A DNA stretch of 64,000 nucleotides, taken from assembly GCF_040370365.1 (NCBI RefSeq), contig NZ_BAABWQ010000003.1, forward strand, positions 744,001-808,000, written 5' to 3'. This stretch comes from Shimia sp040370365 (GTDB taxonomy: Bacteria; Pseudomonadota; Alphaproteobacteria; Rhodobacterales; Rhodobacteraceae). The notes under the pieces are model-generated. The model was not told where the DNA came from, made no database searches, and saw only the letters and a program-made list of their open reading frames with translations. Both the position numbers and the translations under genes were made by a program. Positions 33,661 to 41,610 of the stretch are shown here, piece by piece (the first letter of the stretch is position 1; every line of letters begins with the position of its first letter).

Positions 33661-35075
33661 GCATTGTGGTCTTTGGGGCGCTCAAAAGCCCAGACTGTGA
33701 GTTTTTCAGCCACACCGCGCACGTCTTGATCGGTAAATTTCTGCAACCCATCGAGACACTCGTCACCGCCTTCGCGCAATACTTCTGCACGCATGCCGTC
33801 GCTGATCACCAAACGTGCGTTGAGACCGCGTGTCATACTTTCGAGGCGAGATGCCACGTTTACCGTATTACCGACCACGGCGAATTCCAGTCTATTTGCG
33901 CCGATATCTGCCAGAACGGCGGGGCCATAGTGTGCTCCAAATCCAACCCGCAGCGGCAGTTGTTGCCGTTCTATCCGAGCCTCATTCCACACATCCACAT
34001 CTCGCATCATCTGACGTACACATTGCAACGCGTTTTGTGCGTCATTTTCAGAGGGGCTCGGTGTGCCAAAGGTCGCCATCAACCCATCGCCTAGGTATTT
34101 GTCCAGCGTTCCGCTATGTGCAAACACTGCTGCCTCCATCAAGCCGTGAAACTCCCGCAATGTTTCAATGACTTCTTCGGGCTTTCGGGTTGCGGCAAAT
34201 TCGGTGAAGCCCACGATGTCGACAAAAAGCACAGCAATGTTGTGGTTGCGGATCTGTTTGAGGGGTTCGTCGTTTTGGCTCAGCTCTTCGACCACATTGG
34301 GGGAGAAATAACGCGACAGATTGGTGCGTTCGCGTTCAAGCGCCGCGTTGGAGCGCAAAAGCCGATTGAAACGGCGCACCGACAGTCCAAGCGTTATTGC
34401 GACAAGTAAGAAGACCACAATCTCTTGCACCCGCAGTCGGATGTTGAATTCGTTCGGGTCAATGAGATGTGCCAAATCTGGCCATCCAGGAAGCGCAGCA
34501 GTCACGGCATCGCTCATGCCCGGAACGGGGTCTGACAGCCAGATTGACAGCACAAGTGCACCCGCCCACATGCCGGCAGTCCATGTGCCAATGGCAATCA
34601 CAGTGCGCCACGAGTAGGCCAAAGTGCCAACCGCTAAGATCAAAAACAGATAGCTGAAGTTACCAAAGCGGTATTGCATCGCTTGTGGCCAGTCGTCCAA
34701 TCCAATTGGATTTGGACCAATAATTCCGACCACCATCAATAAGAGGTCAACGAAGATCAACACCAGTTCAGTACGAGATTGGCCGACACGGCCAACACGA
34801 CGTATCCACCAGCCGTTGATGCACAGCAGCAGCAAAATGAATTCGTAGTATAAAACTTCAGGCCATGGAGCGACAAACAGGAGAAACACACCGATGATGG
34901 ACATCGCCACCCAACGTGCTTTCACGGCAAGCTCTAGACCCTGACGTTTGTGATAGGCCAATGCAGCTTCTGTATAGCTGTCATCACGCATCTCATCGTC
35001 GTCGAAATTGTCAAAAAACCGGGGCCTGCGGCGAGAGCTCTTTGGCGCATCCGTAGGCGTCGCTTGATCAGCCAT
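33657..35075 (-). CDS. Membrane class III adenylate/guanylate cyclase
   Basis: A 472-residue cyclase. The N-terminal part is hydrophilic and acidic (residues 1-45), followed by about six membrane helices (for example ARWVAMSIIGVFLLFVAPWP and FGNFSYLFLILAVGTLAYSW). A short linker with a coiled tendency (LLRSNAALERERTNLSRYFSP) leads to the class III catalytic domain: VLFVDIVGFTEFAATRKPEE, the second metal-Asp segment DKYLGDGLMATFG, and VGFGAHYGPAVLADIGANRLEFAVVGNTVNVASRLES. The substrate (ATP or GTP) cannot be settled; the FVDIVGF and NVASRL segments fit an adenylate cyclase. A terminator and two hairpins lie upstream. Confidence 0.9.
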   Translation of the reverse strand: MADQATPTDAPKSSRRRPRFFDNFDDDEMRDDSYTEAALAYHKRQGLELAVKARWVAMSIIGVFLLFVAPWPEVLYYEFILLLLCINGWWIRRVGRVGQSRTELVLIFVDLLLMVVGIIGPNPIGLDDWPQAMQYRFGNFSYLFLILAVGTLAYSWRTVIAIGTWTAGMWAGALVLSIWLSDPVPGMSDAVTAALPGWPDLAHLIDPNEFNIRLRVQEIVVFLLVAITLGLSVRRFNRLLRSNAALERERTNLSRYFSPNVVEELSQNDEPLKQIRNHNIAVLFVDIVGFTEFAATRKPEEVIETLREFHGLMEAAVFAHSGTLDKYLGDGLMATFGTPSPSENDAQNALQCVRQMMRDVDVWNEARIERQQLPLRVGFGAHYGPAVLADIGANRLEFAVVGNTVNVASRLESMTRGLNARLVISDGMRAEVLREGGDECLDGLQKFTDQDVRGVAEKLTVWAFERPKDHNA

Positions 35076-35141
35076 CGTGACGGCCCTCCATTCTCAAGAC
35101 CGAGATAAGGTCTCTACCCCAGCTTACATCCCCGAAGTGGC

Positions 35142-35169
35142 AAAAAAACCCCGCCGATTGTCGGCGGGG
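35142..35169 (-). terminator. Terminator downstream of ccrM
   Basis: On the minus strand CCCCGCCGA-CAA-TCGGCGGGG is followed by seven T. It lies after ccrM and 67 bases before the cyclase start. Confidence 0.9.
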
Positions 35170-35177
35170 CAAGTATA

Positions 35178-35230
35178 GGTGCCTGTCTCGTCAGTTCGGC
35201 AACAGGCACCGGCGGTAACCTATACCGGTG
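35178..35230 (-). other. Two mutually exclusive hairpins before the ccrM terminator
   Basis: On the minus-strand transcript a stem CACCGG/CCGGTG (35207-35230) shares its GGTG arm with a nine-base stem GGTGCCTGT/ACAGGCACC (35178-35210), so only one can form at a time. Neither overlaps the terminator stem, so a full attenuator logic is not shown. Function unknown. Confidence 0.4.
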
Positions 35231-35257
35231 TTTTGTGGTGTTGCTGTTGGAAACAGA

Positions 35258-36373
35258 TCAGTTTGGGCGCGCGGCCATCTCTGCGCGGATTTGTTGCCGC
35301 AACAGATCAATGGGCACTTTTTTGCCTTCGCGTTTGTAAGACCAATAGGTCCAGCCATTGCAACTCGGCGCGCCTTCCAGATGTGCACCCACTTGATGGA
35401 TGGAGCCTTTGATGTCGCCCCCAATCAGAGTGCCGTCTGCGCGCACTTTGGCTTTATAGCGGCCATTGAGCGAATAGAGTTCCTCGCCCGGACGCAACAT
35501 GCCGCGCTCGACCAATTGGCCAAATGGAACCCGGGGTTCCGCACGTTTTGAGGCTGTCACGGTGAGAGCTTCACGGTCAAACTTGCGCACCTTGGCAAGG
35601 CGCTTTTCAGCGACCTTACGGTAGCTCGCTTCGCGCTCGATACCGATGTATTCGCGCCCTAGCATCTTGGCGACGGCGCCGGAGGTACCAGTGCCAAAGA
35701 ATGGATCAAGCACAACGTCGCCCGGGTTGGTGGAGCCCACCAAAACGCGGTGCAACAGGCTTTCCGGTTTTTGCGTTGGATGGGCCTTGTCGCCGTTCTC
35801 ATCTTTCAGACGTTCGTGACCGGTGCAAATGGGCAGAACCCAATCAGACCGCATCTGAATGCCTTCGTTCAGGGACTTAAGCGCCTCGTAATTGAAAGTG
35901 TATTTTGCACCCTCAGATTTGGACGCCCAAATCATAGTTTCATGCGCATTTGTGAAACGTTTGCCGCGGAAGTTCGGCATTGGGTTGGATTTGCGCCACA
36001 CCACATCATTCAAAATCCAGAAGCCCTGATTTTGCAATTCTGCGCCCATGCGGAACACATTGTGGTAGCTGCCAATCACCCAGATTGCGCCGTTGGGTTT
36101 CAGAAGGCGGCGCGCCGCTTTCAGCCATTCGCGTGTGAACTTGTCATACGCGGCGAAACTCGAAAACTGGTCCCACTCGTCATCAACCGCGTCCACTTTG
36201 GAATTGTCGGGACGGTGCAGATCGCCTTTTAACTGAAGGTTATAGGGCGGGTCTGCAAAAATCAGGTCGATCGAGTTTTCAGGCAGACTGTTCATCACTT
36301 CGATACAGTCGCCGGACAAAATACTATTGATCGGGAGCGCGGACGCGCTCTTCGCTTTGGTCATCGTTTTCAT
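35258..36373 (-). CDS. ccrM: Cell-cycle DNA adenine methyltransferase CcrM (GANTC)
   Basis: A 371-residue beta-class DNA methyltransferase that methylates adenine in GANTC. The catalytic motif DPPYNLQLKG is near the N-terminus and the AdoMet-binding motif DPFFGTGTSGAVAKMLGREYIGIERE lies later, the order of the beta class. The substrate-recognition region includes VVWRKSNPMPNFRGKRFTNAHE and THPTQKPESLLHRVL-like residues, and the C-terminal domain (RGMLRPGEELYSLNGRYKAKVRADG) is typical of CcrM. ATG 36373 has GAGG upstream; earlier ATGs at 36385 are possible. Three GANTC sites precede it, suggesting autoregulation. Confidence 0.95.
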   Translation of the reverse strand: MKTMTKAKSASALPINSILSGDCIEVMNSLPENSIDLIFADPPYNLQLKGDLHRPDNSKVDAVDDEWDQFSSFAAYDKFTREWLKAARRLLKPNGAIWVIGSYHNVFRMGAELQNQGFWILNDVVWRKSNPMPNFRGKRFTNAHETMIWASKSEGAKYTFNYEALKSLNEGIQMRSDWVLPICTGHERLKDENGDKAHPTQKPESLLHRVLVGSTNPGDVVLDPFFGTGTSGAVAKMLGREYIGIEREASYRKVAEKRLAKVRKFDREALTVTASKRAEPRVPFGQLVERGMLRPGEELYSLNGRYKAKVRADGTLIGGDIKGSIHQVGAHLEGAPSCNGWTYWSYKREGKKVPIDLLRQQIRAEMAARPN

Positions 36374-36428
36374 TCTCTGCCTCATTACGGCGCGGTTTTT
36401 TTGATGCGCTCGTTATGTGGATAAGTTT

Positions 36429-36467
36429 GATTCAAACGTGATTCGTCGTCAATTTCTTTTTTGAATC
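36429..36467. promoter_or_regulatory. Cluster of three GANTC sites upstream of ccrM
   Basis: GATTC at 36429-36433, GATTC at 36440-36444 and GAATC at 36463-36467 lie in the gap between rnhB and ccrM. In Caulobacter the methylation state of GANTC sites in the ccrM promoter affects its transcription, so these are candidate autoregulatory sites. The promoter itself could not be located. Confidence 0.6.
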
Positions 36468-36473
36468 AGAGCG

Positions 36474-37097
36474 TTAGTTTTTAGCTTGATACAAGATATT
36501 GTGCACAGGCTTAAACGAACGCCTATGATGTGGGGTGACGCCCAATTCCAACAGCGCTGCTTTGTGGCTTTTGGATGGATAGCCTGCGTTTGTTTCCCAT
36601 CCGTAACCCGGAAACTGTTGCGCCAAATCCATCATGATCGCATCTCGTGTTGTTTTGGCCACTATGGACGCGGCAGCAATCGACAGTGATTTGCCATCGC
36701 CTTTGATCACGGCTTCGGCGGGAATGGTGAGGCCCATGGGGATCAGGTTTCCATCGATCAGAAGGTGTTCCGCGCAATGCGTCAGACCGGCCACCGCGCG
36801 CTCCATGGCAATGTGACTGGCGCGTAAAATATTGTGTTCATCAATCTCAGCGACCGAGGCATGGGCAATGCAGACATCTGCGACTTGCAGTATTTCGGCA
36901 GTCAAAGCCTCACGGCGTTTCGCTGTCAGCTTTTTTGAATCGTTGAGACCCTCGGGCACATTGGCCGGGTCTAACACCACAGCTGCCGCAGTGACCGGCC
37001 CAGCAAGTGGGCCGCGGCCCACTTCGTCAACGCCAGCCACAACCGTCACACCGCGCCCAAAGGCTGCTTCTTCCAAGGAAAAATCTGGTTTTGTCAT
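36474..37097 (-). CDS. rnhB: Ribonuclease HII
   Basis: A 207-residue RNase HII, which cuts RNA in RNA-DNA hybrids and single ribonucleotides in DNA. The active-site motif VAGVDEVGRGPLAGPVTAAAVVL gives the first catalytic Asp-Glu, HLLIDGNLIP carries the next Asp, and KGDGKSLSIAAASIVAKTTRD the following one. The C-terminus ends in LGVTPHHRRSFKPV, as in the family. The gene precedes ccrM in the same direction, the order seen in Caulobacter relatives; the start ATG at 37097 follows a fairly AT-rich upstream region. Confidence 0.95.
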   Translation of the reverse strand: MTKPDFSLEEAAFGRGVTVVAGVDEVGRGPLAGPVTAAAVVLDPANVPEGLNDSKKLTAKRREALTAEILQVADVCIAHASVAEIDEHNILRASHIAMERAVAGLTHCAEHLLIDGNLIPMGLTIPAEAVIKGDGKSLSIAAASIVAKTTRDAIMMDLAQQFPGYGWETNAGYPSKSHKAALLELGVTPHHRRSFKPVHNILYQAKN

Positions 37098-37134
37098 GGT
37101 ACGTCAAACAGCACCTTAATCTGCAATACGCAAG

Positions 37135-37163
37135 AAAAAAGCCGGGCGCCTATGGCGCCCGGC
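37135..37163 (-). terminator. Terminator of the small exported protein gene at 37208
   Basis: On the minus strand GCCGGGCGCC-ATA-GGCGCCCGGC is followed by six T. Strong. Confidence 0.9.
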
Positions 37164-37207
37164 CAGACCGAACAGACGTCGGTCCTCCCTGCTAAAAATA
37201 GATTTGG

Positions 37208-37651
37208 TTATCGGAACGTGACCTTGTAGCCATTCCGGCTCAAACATTGGGTGCGGTAGCCAGCAATTTTGTGTCCGTTCACACCGTTGCGCCGAACGTA
37301 GCACTTTTCTGGCAACCGATGCGCTGGGTACTGAGCGCGGTGCAGGCAGCGCTGACCGTATGCCTGGATGATTTTGCCACGCGGAGTTTCAAATCGCTTG
37401 GAGCAATGGCTTGGCAACCACGACTTTTTCTTTGGCTTTTTGGGTTTGGTTGGTTTTGGTTGCGGACGCGGCAACGGTTCGCTGGTCTTTTTGTTGTCCG
37501 ACACAGCCGCGCCAATTACCGCCAATGCGGTCACGCCAAACAGCAGCGCAGCGATGGCATCTTCATCCATGGCGTTTGCGCGAGGCGCTGAAACTCCGGT
37601 GACAATCAGAGCGGCACTGAGAACGGAAACGATGAAAGACTTCGAAGTCAT
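37208..37651 (-). CDS. Unrecognised small basic exported protein with four C-terminal cysteines
   Basis: A 147-residue protein that I do not recognise. A signal peptide (SFIVSVLSAALIVTGVSAPRANA) is followed by a second hydrophobic stretch (AIAALLFGVTALAVIGAAV), then a proline/lysine-rich linker (PLPRPQPKPTKPKKPKKK). The C-terminal 75 residues are strongly basic and contain four cysteines in a spaced pattern (PSHCSKRF, YGQRCLHR, LPEKCYVR, RTQCLSRNGY), which suggests two disulfides in the periplasm. It has its own terminator and is divergent from the next gene. Confidence 0.7.
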   Translation of the reverse strand: MTSKSFIVSVLSAALIVTGVSAPRANAMDEDAIAALLFGVTALAVIGAAVSDNKKTSEPLPRPQPKPTKPKKPKKKSWLPSHCSKRFETPRGKIIQAYGQRCLHRAQYPAHRLPEKCYVRRNGVNGHKIAGYRTQCLSRNGYKVTFR

Positions 37652-37824
37652 AAAGATAATCCTTGCGATTGAGTGTGTAAAAATCCGGGATCGGGTCCGG
37701 GCGACAGCACCACACTCACCGCGGTCGAAAAAATCTCACAATATCATGGCATTGATATGGGATAACCAACACAAAAACCTGATTGGTTATTGAATATCAG
37801 ATCACATTTGCGCAGGGTAAGCTT

Positions 37825-38127
37825 ATGAAAATACGCATTTCACATACCTTATCGGCGGCGTTACTTGCCATGCCTTTGTTGTTGCCAAACGCGGCAGCTG
37901 CGGCAGAATGTTATGCCGACTATAAGGCAAAAAAAGACGCGCCCTTGCGTTTGCACTATGGCGTTGTGGCCCTTCAAAATGGGTGTGACAAAGCCTCTGC
38001 AAAGCAGGAAATTGCCACACGGATTGGGCAAGACGGCTGGACGCTGTTAAACGTGCTGTCCGTGTTTGACTCCTCTGACCTTGAGGGAAAGGAAGCCAGT
38101 GCAGGAAAATTCTACCTCCGTTATTGA
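37825..38127 (+). CDS. Unrecognised small exported protein
   Basis: A 100-residue protein with a signal peptide (MKIRISHTLSAALLAMPLLLPNAAAAAE) and a mature part of about 72 residues containing two cysteines (AECYADYKAKKD and LQNGCDKASAKQE). I do not recognise a family. ATG 37825 is chosen because the signal peptide starts there; the frame begins 14 codons earlier without a signal-like sequence. Its end overlaps the start of the membrane-anchored winged-helix gene by 29 bases, so the two are translationally linked and may work together. Confidence 0.7.
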   Translation: MKIRISHTLSAALLAMPLLLPNAAAAAECYADYKAKKDAPLRLHYGVVALQNGCDKASAKQEIATRIGQDGWTLLNVLSVFDSSDLEGKEASAGKFYLRY

Positions 38128-38803
38128 AACGCGACGGAGCGGCGGGCGTATTGTGGCGGTTGGGATTGGCGTTATCGTCGCGATCCTTTTGGCCTGTGCA
38201 GCTCTGCTATTGCTGACGCTGCCCGATGCCAACGCGTTTAACGCGCGAGTCGAGAAGTTGTTTTTAGAAAACGACATGCTGACCGGGCAGTCTGAGATCA
38301 AATTGTTGGAGATCTTAGCGCAATCAGGCACCGCCTTTGCCGATACATTGGCGAGCTACCGTGTCGTGATCACCGTGCTGTTGGTGTTTGCCACTGCAAT
38401 GATGATTGCCGCGTTGGTGTTTTTGGTCGCTTTGGTCATGATCAACCGGCGCATGGCACAGATTGAGCGCGCTGGCATTCAAGTGACGTCGCTGATTGTG
38501 AGCCGCGAGGAGAAAACCGTCTATCTCAACGAGATGGGATTTAAGCTGACTGATGCAGCGATGGAGACACTTTCGGTGCTCGCTGAGGCACGTATGGATG
38601 AAGATGTTTTGTCGGGAGTTGAGCTGGAAAGTGTGATTTCCGGAAAACCTTCGACAGAGTGTGATGAGGCCGCAGGGGCAACCCGGATCAAGCGACTTCG
38701 GGATTCTCTTGGCAATCAGATGGTGAGCCAACTTTTGGTCAAGAACATCGCCCGCAAAGGCTATGTTTTGTCGATCGACAAAGACGTAATTGAAGTGCTC
38801 TGA
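38099..38803 (+). CDS. Membrane protein with C-terminal winged-helix (OmpR-type) domain
   Basis: A 234-residue protein. Two hydrophobic helices (about residues 16-40, VAVGIGVIVAILLACAALLLL, and 88-115, VVITVLLVFATAMMIAALVFLV) flank a periplasmic loop of about 45 residues. The C-terminal 110 residues read like an OmpR/PhoB-type winged helix: REEKTVYLNEMGFKLTDAAMETLSVL, then ATRIKRLRDSLGN and the wing LVKNIARKGYVLSI. This is the reverse of ToxR/CadC, where the winged helix is N-terminal. GTG 38099 with GAGGGAAAGGA upstream is chosen. It probably senses something in the periplasm or membrane and acts on DNA; the target is unknown. Confidence 0.7.
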   Translation: MQENSTSVIETRRSGGRIVAVGIGVIVAILLACAALLLLTLPDANAFNARVEKLFLENDMLTGQSEIKLLEILAQSGTAFADTLASYRVVITVLLVFATAMMIAALVFLVALVMINRRMAQIERAGIQVTSLIVSREEKTVYLNEMGFKLTDAAMETLSVLAEARMDEDVLSGVELESVISGKPSTECDEAAGATRIKRLRDSLGNQMVSQLLVKNIARKGYVLSIDKDVIEVL

Positions 38804-38940
38804 GACAGACTCTTTGGCGTGTGCCATTATACGACAACCCCGCCATGCGCAGACAAATATCGCTGCACAACTCTTGTTTATGGTTTGTTCGCACCCCACA
38901 TTTGTGAGCATAGTTGGGTGCGACAGGGAGAGGTCACGCC

Positions 38941-40494
38941 ATGGAAGGTTCACGATTTGGGACAAATGCCGGTTATGGCATCGAAATAAAACCCATTGAG
39001 GCGACAGTCAAAATTCTACGCGATGGCATGCTCTTGGCACAAAGCGACCGCGCCAAAATCATGTACGAAACCCGTCTAAGCCCTCAGGTTTACGTGCCCC
39101 TTGAAGATGTGGTTGTGCCTCTGTCAGAGCAAACAGAGCTAAAGACCTTCTGCCCGTTCAAAGGCACAGCGCGCTATCGCGATATCCAAGTGGACGGCGC
39201 GATCATTGAAAATGGCGTTTGGTCTTACGACGACGCGATGCCAGAAAGCCGCGGGATCAATGGCCATATTGGGTTCATGCCCAACGCAAACGCCGAGGTT
39301 GACCTAGGTGGGGCCATTCTTGACCCGGTAGCCGACGGCAACATTTCCGGCCCGCTGGTGGACTGGCTGATGCGGGGCGCCGCATTTGAAACGACGCCTG
39401 AAGACTTTTTTGGCGCTTTGGGCAAGATGATGATCAAACATGGCATCGCGGTTTCACGCATGAGCGCGATGATTTGGTCTTTGCACCCCTTGATTGCAGG
39501 CAAAAACTACATCTGGAAACGTGACGAAGATGAAGTCACGACCTTCGCGCCATCTTATGAGCTTTATGAGCATCCAGCATTTCAAAATAGCCCGCTAAAT
39601 CATGTGTCCAAGGGCCGCGGAGGCGTGCGCCAGAAATTGGACTTAATTGCGGGAGAAATGCCGTTTCCTTTTCTGACGGAACTTAAGGAAGAGGGCGCAA
39701 CAGACTATGTTGCAATGCCACTCTTCTTCTCCAACGGTCAGATCAATGTATTGACGCTGACCAGTGACCATAAAGAGGGGTTCACAACAGCCAATCTTGG
39801 TCTGATCTTTGAAGTCTCCAGCGTTATCAGCCGGTTCTTTGAGGTTTTCACCCAAAAAGAAAACGCGCAGTCTTTGCTGGAAACCTATGTCGGAGCCCGC
39901 ACAGGCGCGCGTGTGCTGGGCGGTGAAATTCGCCGAGGCGATGGAGACGATATCGACGCCGCAATCATGTTTTGCGATTTGCGAGGCTCCACACGATTGG
40001 AAGAGGAATTGGGCCGCGTGGCCTACATTGAAGTTCTGAACATGTTCTTTGAGACAACCTCGGCCATCGTGAATGCGCACGGAGGAGAGGTGTTGAAGTT
40101 CATCGGCGACGCTGTTCTCGCCGTGTTCCCGGATCCCGACGATGGTACAGATGCTGGCGCAGAGGCCCTGCAAGCGGCGCGCGAAATTGTGCAACAGCTT
40201 GAAGCAATGCAGGAACAGGACGCCAGTCATTGCTGTGAATGTTCCATTGGCATTTCTTATGGGCAGGTGACCTATGGCAACGTTGGATCCAAAGAGCGTT
40301 TGGATTTCACCGTGATCGGACGCCCTGCCAATATTGCTGCGCGGCTGGGCGATTACGGCAAGAAGGTCGGTCACCGAATTGTTGTCTCCGAGCGCGTTGC
40401 GCGCCATGAAACTGATTGTAAGCCGCTGGGAAAGGTAAAGTTGCACAATGTCAAAGATGACGTGGTGTGCTTCGCAGTCTCCGCTGACGGATAA
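38941..40494 (+). CDS. DUF427-class III nucleotidyl cyclase fusion protein
   Basis: A 517-residue soluble protein. Residues about 15-110 match DUF427: KILRDGMLLAQSDRAKIMYETR, VYVPLEDVVVPLSEQT and FCPFKGTARYRDIQVDG followed by IIENGVWSYDDAMPES. Residues about 130-325 resemble the sensor region seen in many alphaproteobacterial cyclases (MIKHGIAVSRMSAMIWSLHP). The catalytic domain starts near 340: AIMFCDLRGSTRLEEELG gives metal Asp346, KFIGDAVLAVFPDPDDG gives Asp390, and the last part is DFTVIGRPANIAARLGDYG. ATG 38941 has GGGAGAGG upstream. No membrane helix or signal peptide is present. Confidence 0.82.
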   Translation: MEGSRFGTNAGYGIEIKPIEATVKILRDGMLLAQSDRAKIMYETRLSPQVYVPLEDVVVPLSEQTELKTFCPFKGTARYRDIQVDGAIIENGVWSYDDAMPESRGINGHIGFMPNANAEVDLGGAILDPVADGNISGPLVDWLMRGAAFETTPEDFFGALGKMMIKHGIAVSRMSAMIWSLHPLIAGKNYIWKRDEDEVTTFAPSYELYEHPAFQNSPLNHVSKGRGGVRQKLDLIAGEMPFPFLTELKEEGATDYVAMPLFFSNGQINVLTLTSDHKEGFTTANLGLIFEVSSVISRFFEVFTQKENAQSLLETYVGARTGARVLGGEIRRGDGDDIDAAIMFCDLRGSTRLEEELGRVAYIEVLNMFFETTSAIVNAHGGEVLKFIGDAVLAVFPDPDDGTDAGAEALQAAREIVQQLEAMQEQDASHCCECSIGISYGQVTYGNVGSKERLDFTVIGRPANIAARLGDYGKKVGHRIVVSERVARHETDCKPLGKVKLHNVKDDVVCFAVSADG

Positions 40495-40575
40495 AATTTT
40501 CGAGGCGGTCGCAGCGCTTGAACCCGTGCGACAGTTCGCGATAACATCCAAATGACTTTATTGGGATGACAATCA

Positions 40576-41592
40576 GTGACACAAAAAAACCGTTCCTTGA
40601 CCCTCCGTGATGTATCCGAAGCTTCAGGGGTGTCAGAAATGACGGTCAGTCGCGTGTTACGAAATCGCGGTGACGTTTCCCCGGCCACCCGAGACAAGGT
40701 TCTGCTTGCCGCTAAGGAGTTGGGGTACGTGCCCAATAAGATAGCGGGAGCTTTGGCCAGCCAGCGAGTGAATCTGGTCGCCGTGATTATCCCGTCGCTC
40801 TCAAATATGGTGTTTCCAGAAGTGTTGAGCGGTATCAGTCAGGTCTTGGAAGAAACCGAGTTACAGCCAGTGGTCGGCGTTTCGGACTACCTTCCTGAAA
40901 AGGAAGAAAAAGTACTCTACGAGATGCTGTCTTGGCGGCCGTCAGGTGTGATCATCGCTGGTCTTGAACACACAGAAGCCTCCCGCGCCATGCTCAATGC
41001 CAGCGGCATTCCAGTGGTGGAGATCATGGATACAGACGGCGACCCCGTGGACGCTATGGTTGGGATTTCACATCGGCGCGCAGGCCGTGAAATGGCATCG
41101 GCCATTTTGCAGGCGGGCTATAAAAACATAGCATTTTTGGGCACGAAGATGCCGCTGGACCACCGGGCGCGCAAGCGTTTTGAGGGCTTTACTGAAGTTT
41201 TGGCGAAATCTGGCGTCGAAGTCTACGACCGGGAGTTTTACTCCGGCGGATCTGCACTCGCAAAGGGGCGTGAGATGACACAGGCGGTGCTGGAGCGCAG
41301 CCCCGATGTGGATTTCATTTACTATAGCAACGACATGATTGGGGCCGGTGGTTTACTTTATCTGCTGGAGAAAGGCATCGACGTGCCGGGTCAGATCGGC
41401 CTTGCGGGTTTCAACGGTGTCGAGTTGTTGCAGGGTTTGCCGCGTCGATTGGCAACGATGGACGCATGCCGGCGTGAAATTGGCACCAAAGCTGCTGAAA
41501 TCATCGCGGCGCGGGTGCATGGAACCGACAAAGACACGTCCCTTACGTTGGCCCCAACAATCAGCTTTGGCGAGACATTGCGCCGGGATTGA
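40576..41592 (+). CDS. LacI family transcriptional regulator
   Basis: A 338-residue LacI-type repressor. The N-terminal helix-turn-helix and hinge are SLTLRDVSEASGVSEMTVSRVLRNRGDVS and NKIAGALASQRVNLVAVIIPS; the ligand domain has VVEIMDTDGDPVDAMVGISHRRAG, NIAFLGTKMP and the C-terminal dimerisation segment IGLAGFNGVELLQGL. It looks most like the GntR/gluconate-type branch, but no sugar catabolic gene is adjacent. Start is GTG 40576. It converges on the glycan cluster, whose control it may or may not exert. Confidence 0.9.
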   Translation: MTQKNRSLTLRDVSEASGVSEMTVSRVLRNRGDVSPATRDKVLLAAKELGYVPNKIAGALASQRVNLVAVIIPSLSNMVFPEVLSGISQVLEETELQPVVGVSDYLPEKEEKVLYEMLSWRPSGVIIAGLEHTEASRAMLNASGIPVVEIMDTDGDPVDAMVGISHRRAGREMASAILQAGYKNIAFLGTKMPLDHRARKRFEGFTEVLAKSGVEVYDREFYSGGSALAKGREMTQAVLERSPDVDFIYYSNDMIGAGGLLYLLEKGIDVPGQIGLAGFNGVELLQGLPRRLATMDACRREIGTKAAEIIAARVHGTDKDTSLTLAPTISFGETLRRD

Positions 41593-41610
41593 TCTGGACG
41601 CCTAGAGGGG

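Noticed and set aside
39643..40551. A 302-residue minus-strand frame over the cyclase
   Set aside because: Antisense shadow of the DUF427-cyclase gene.
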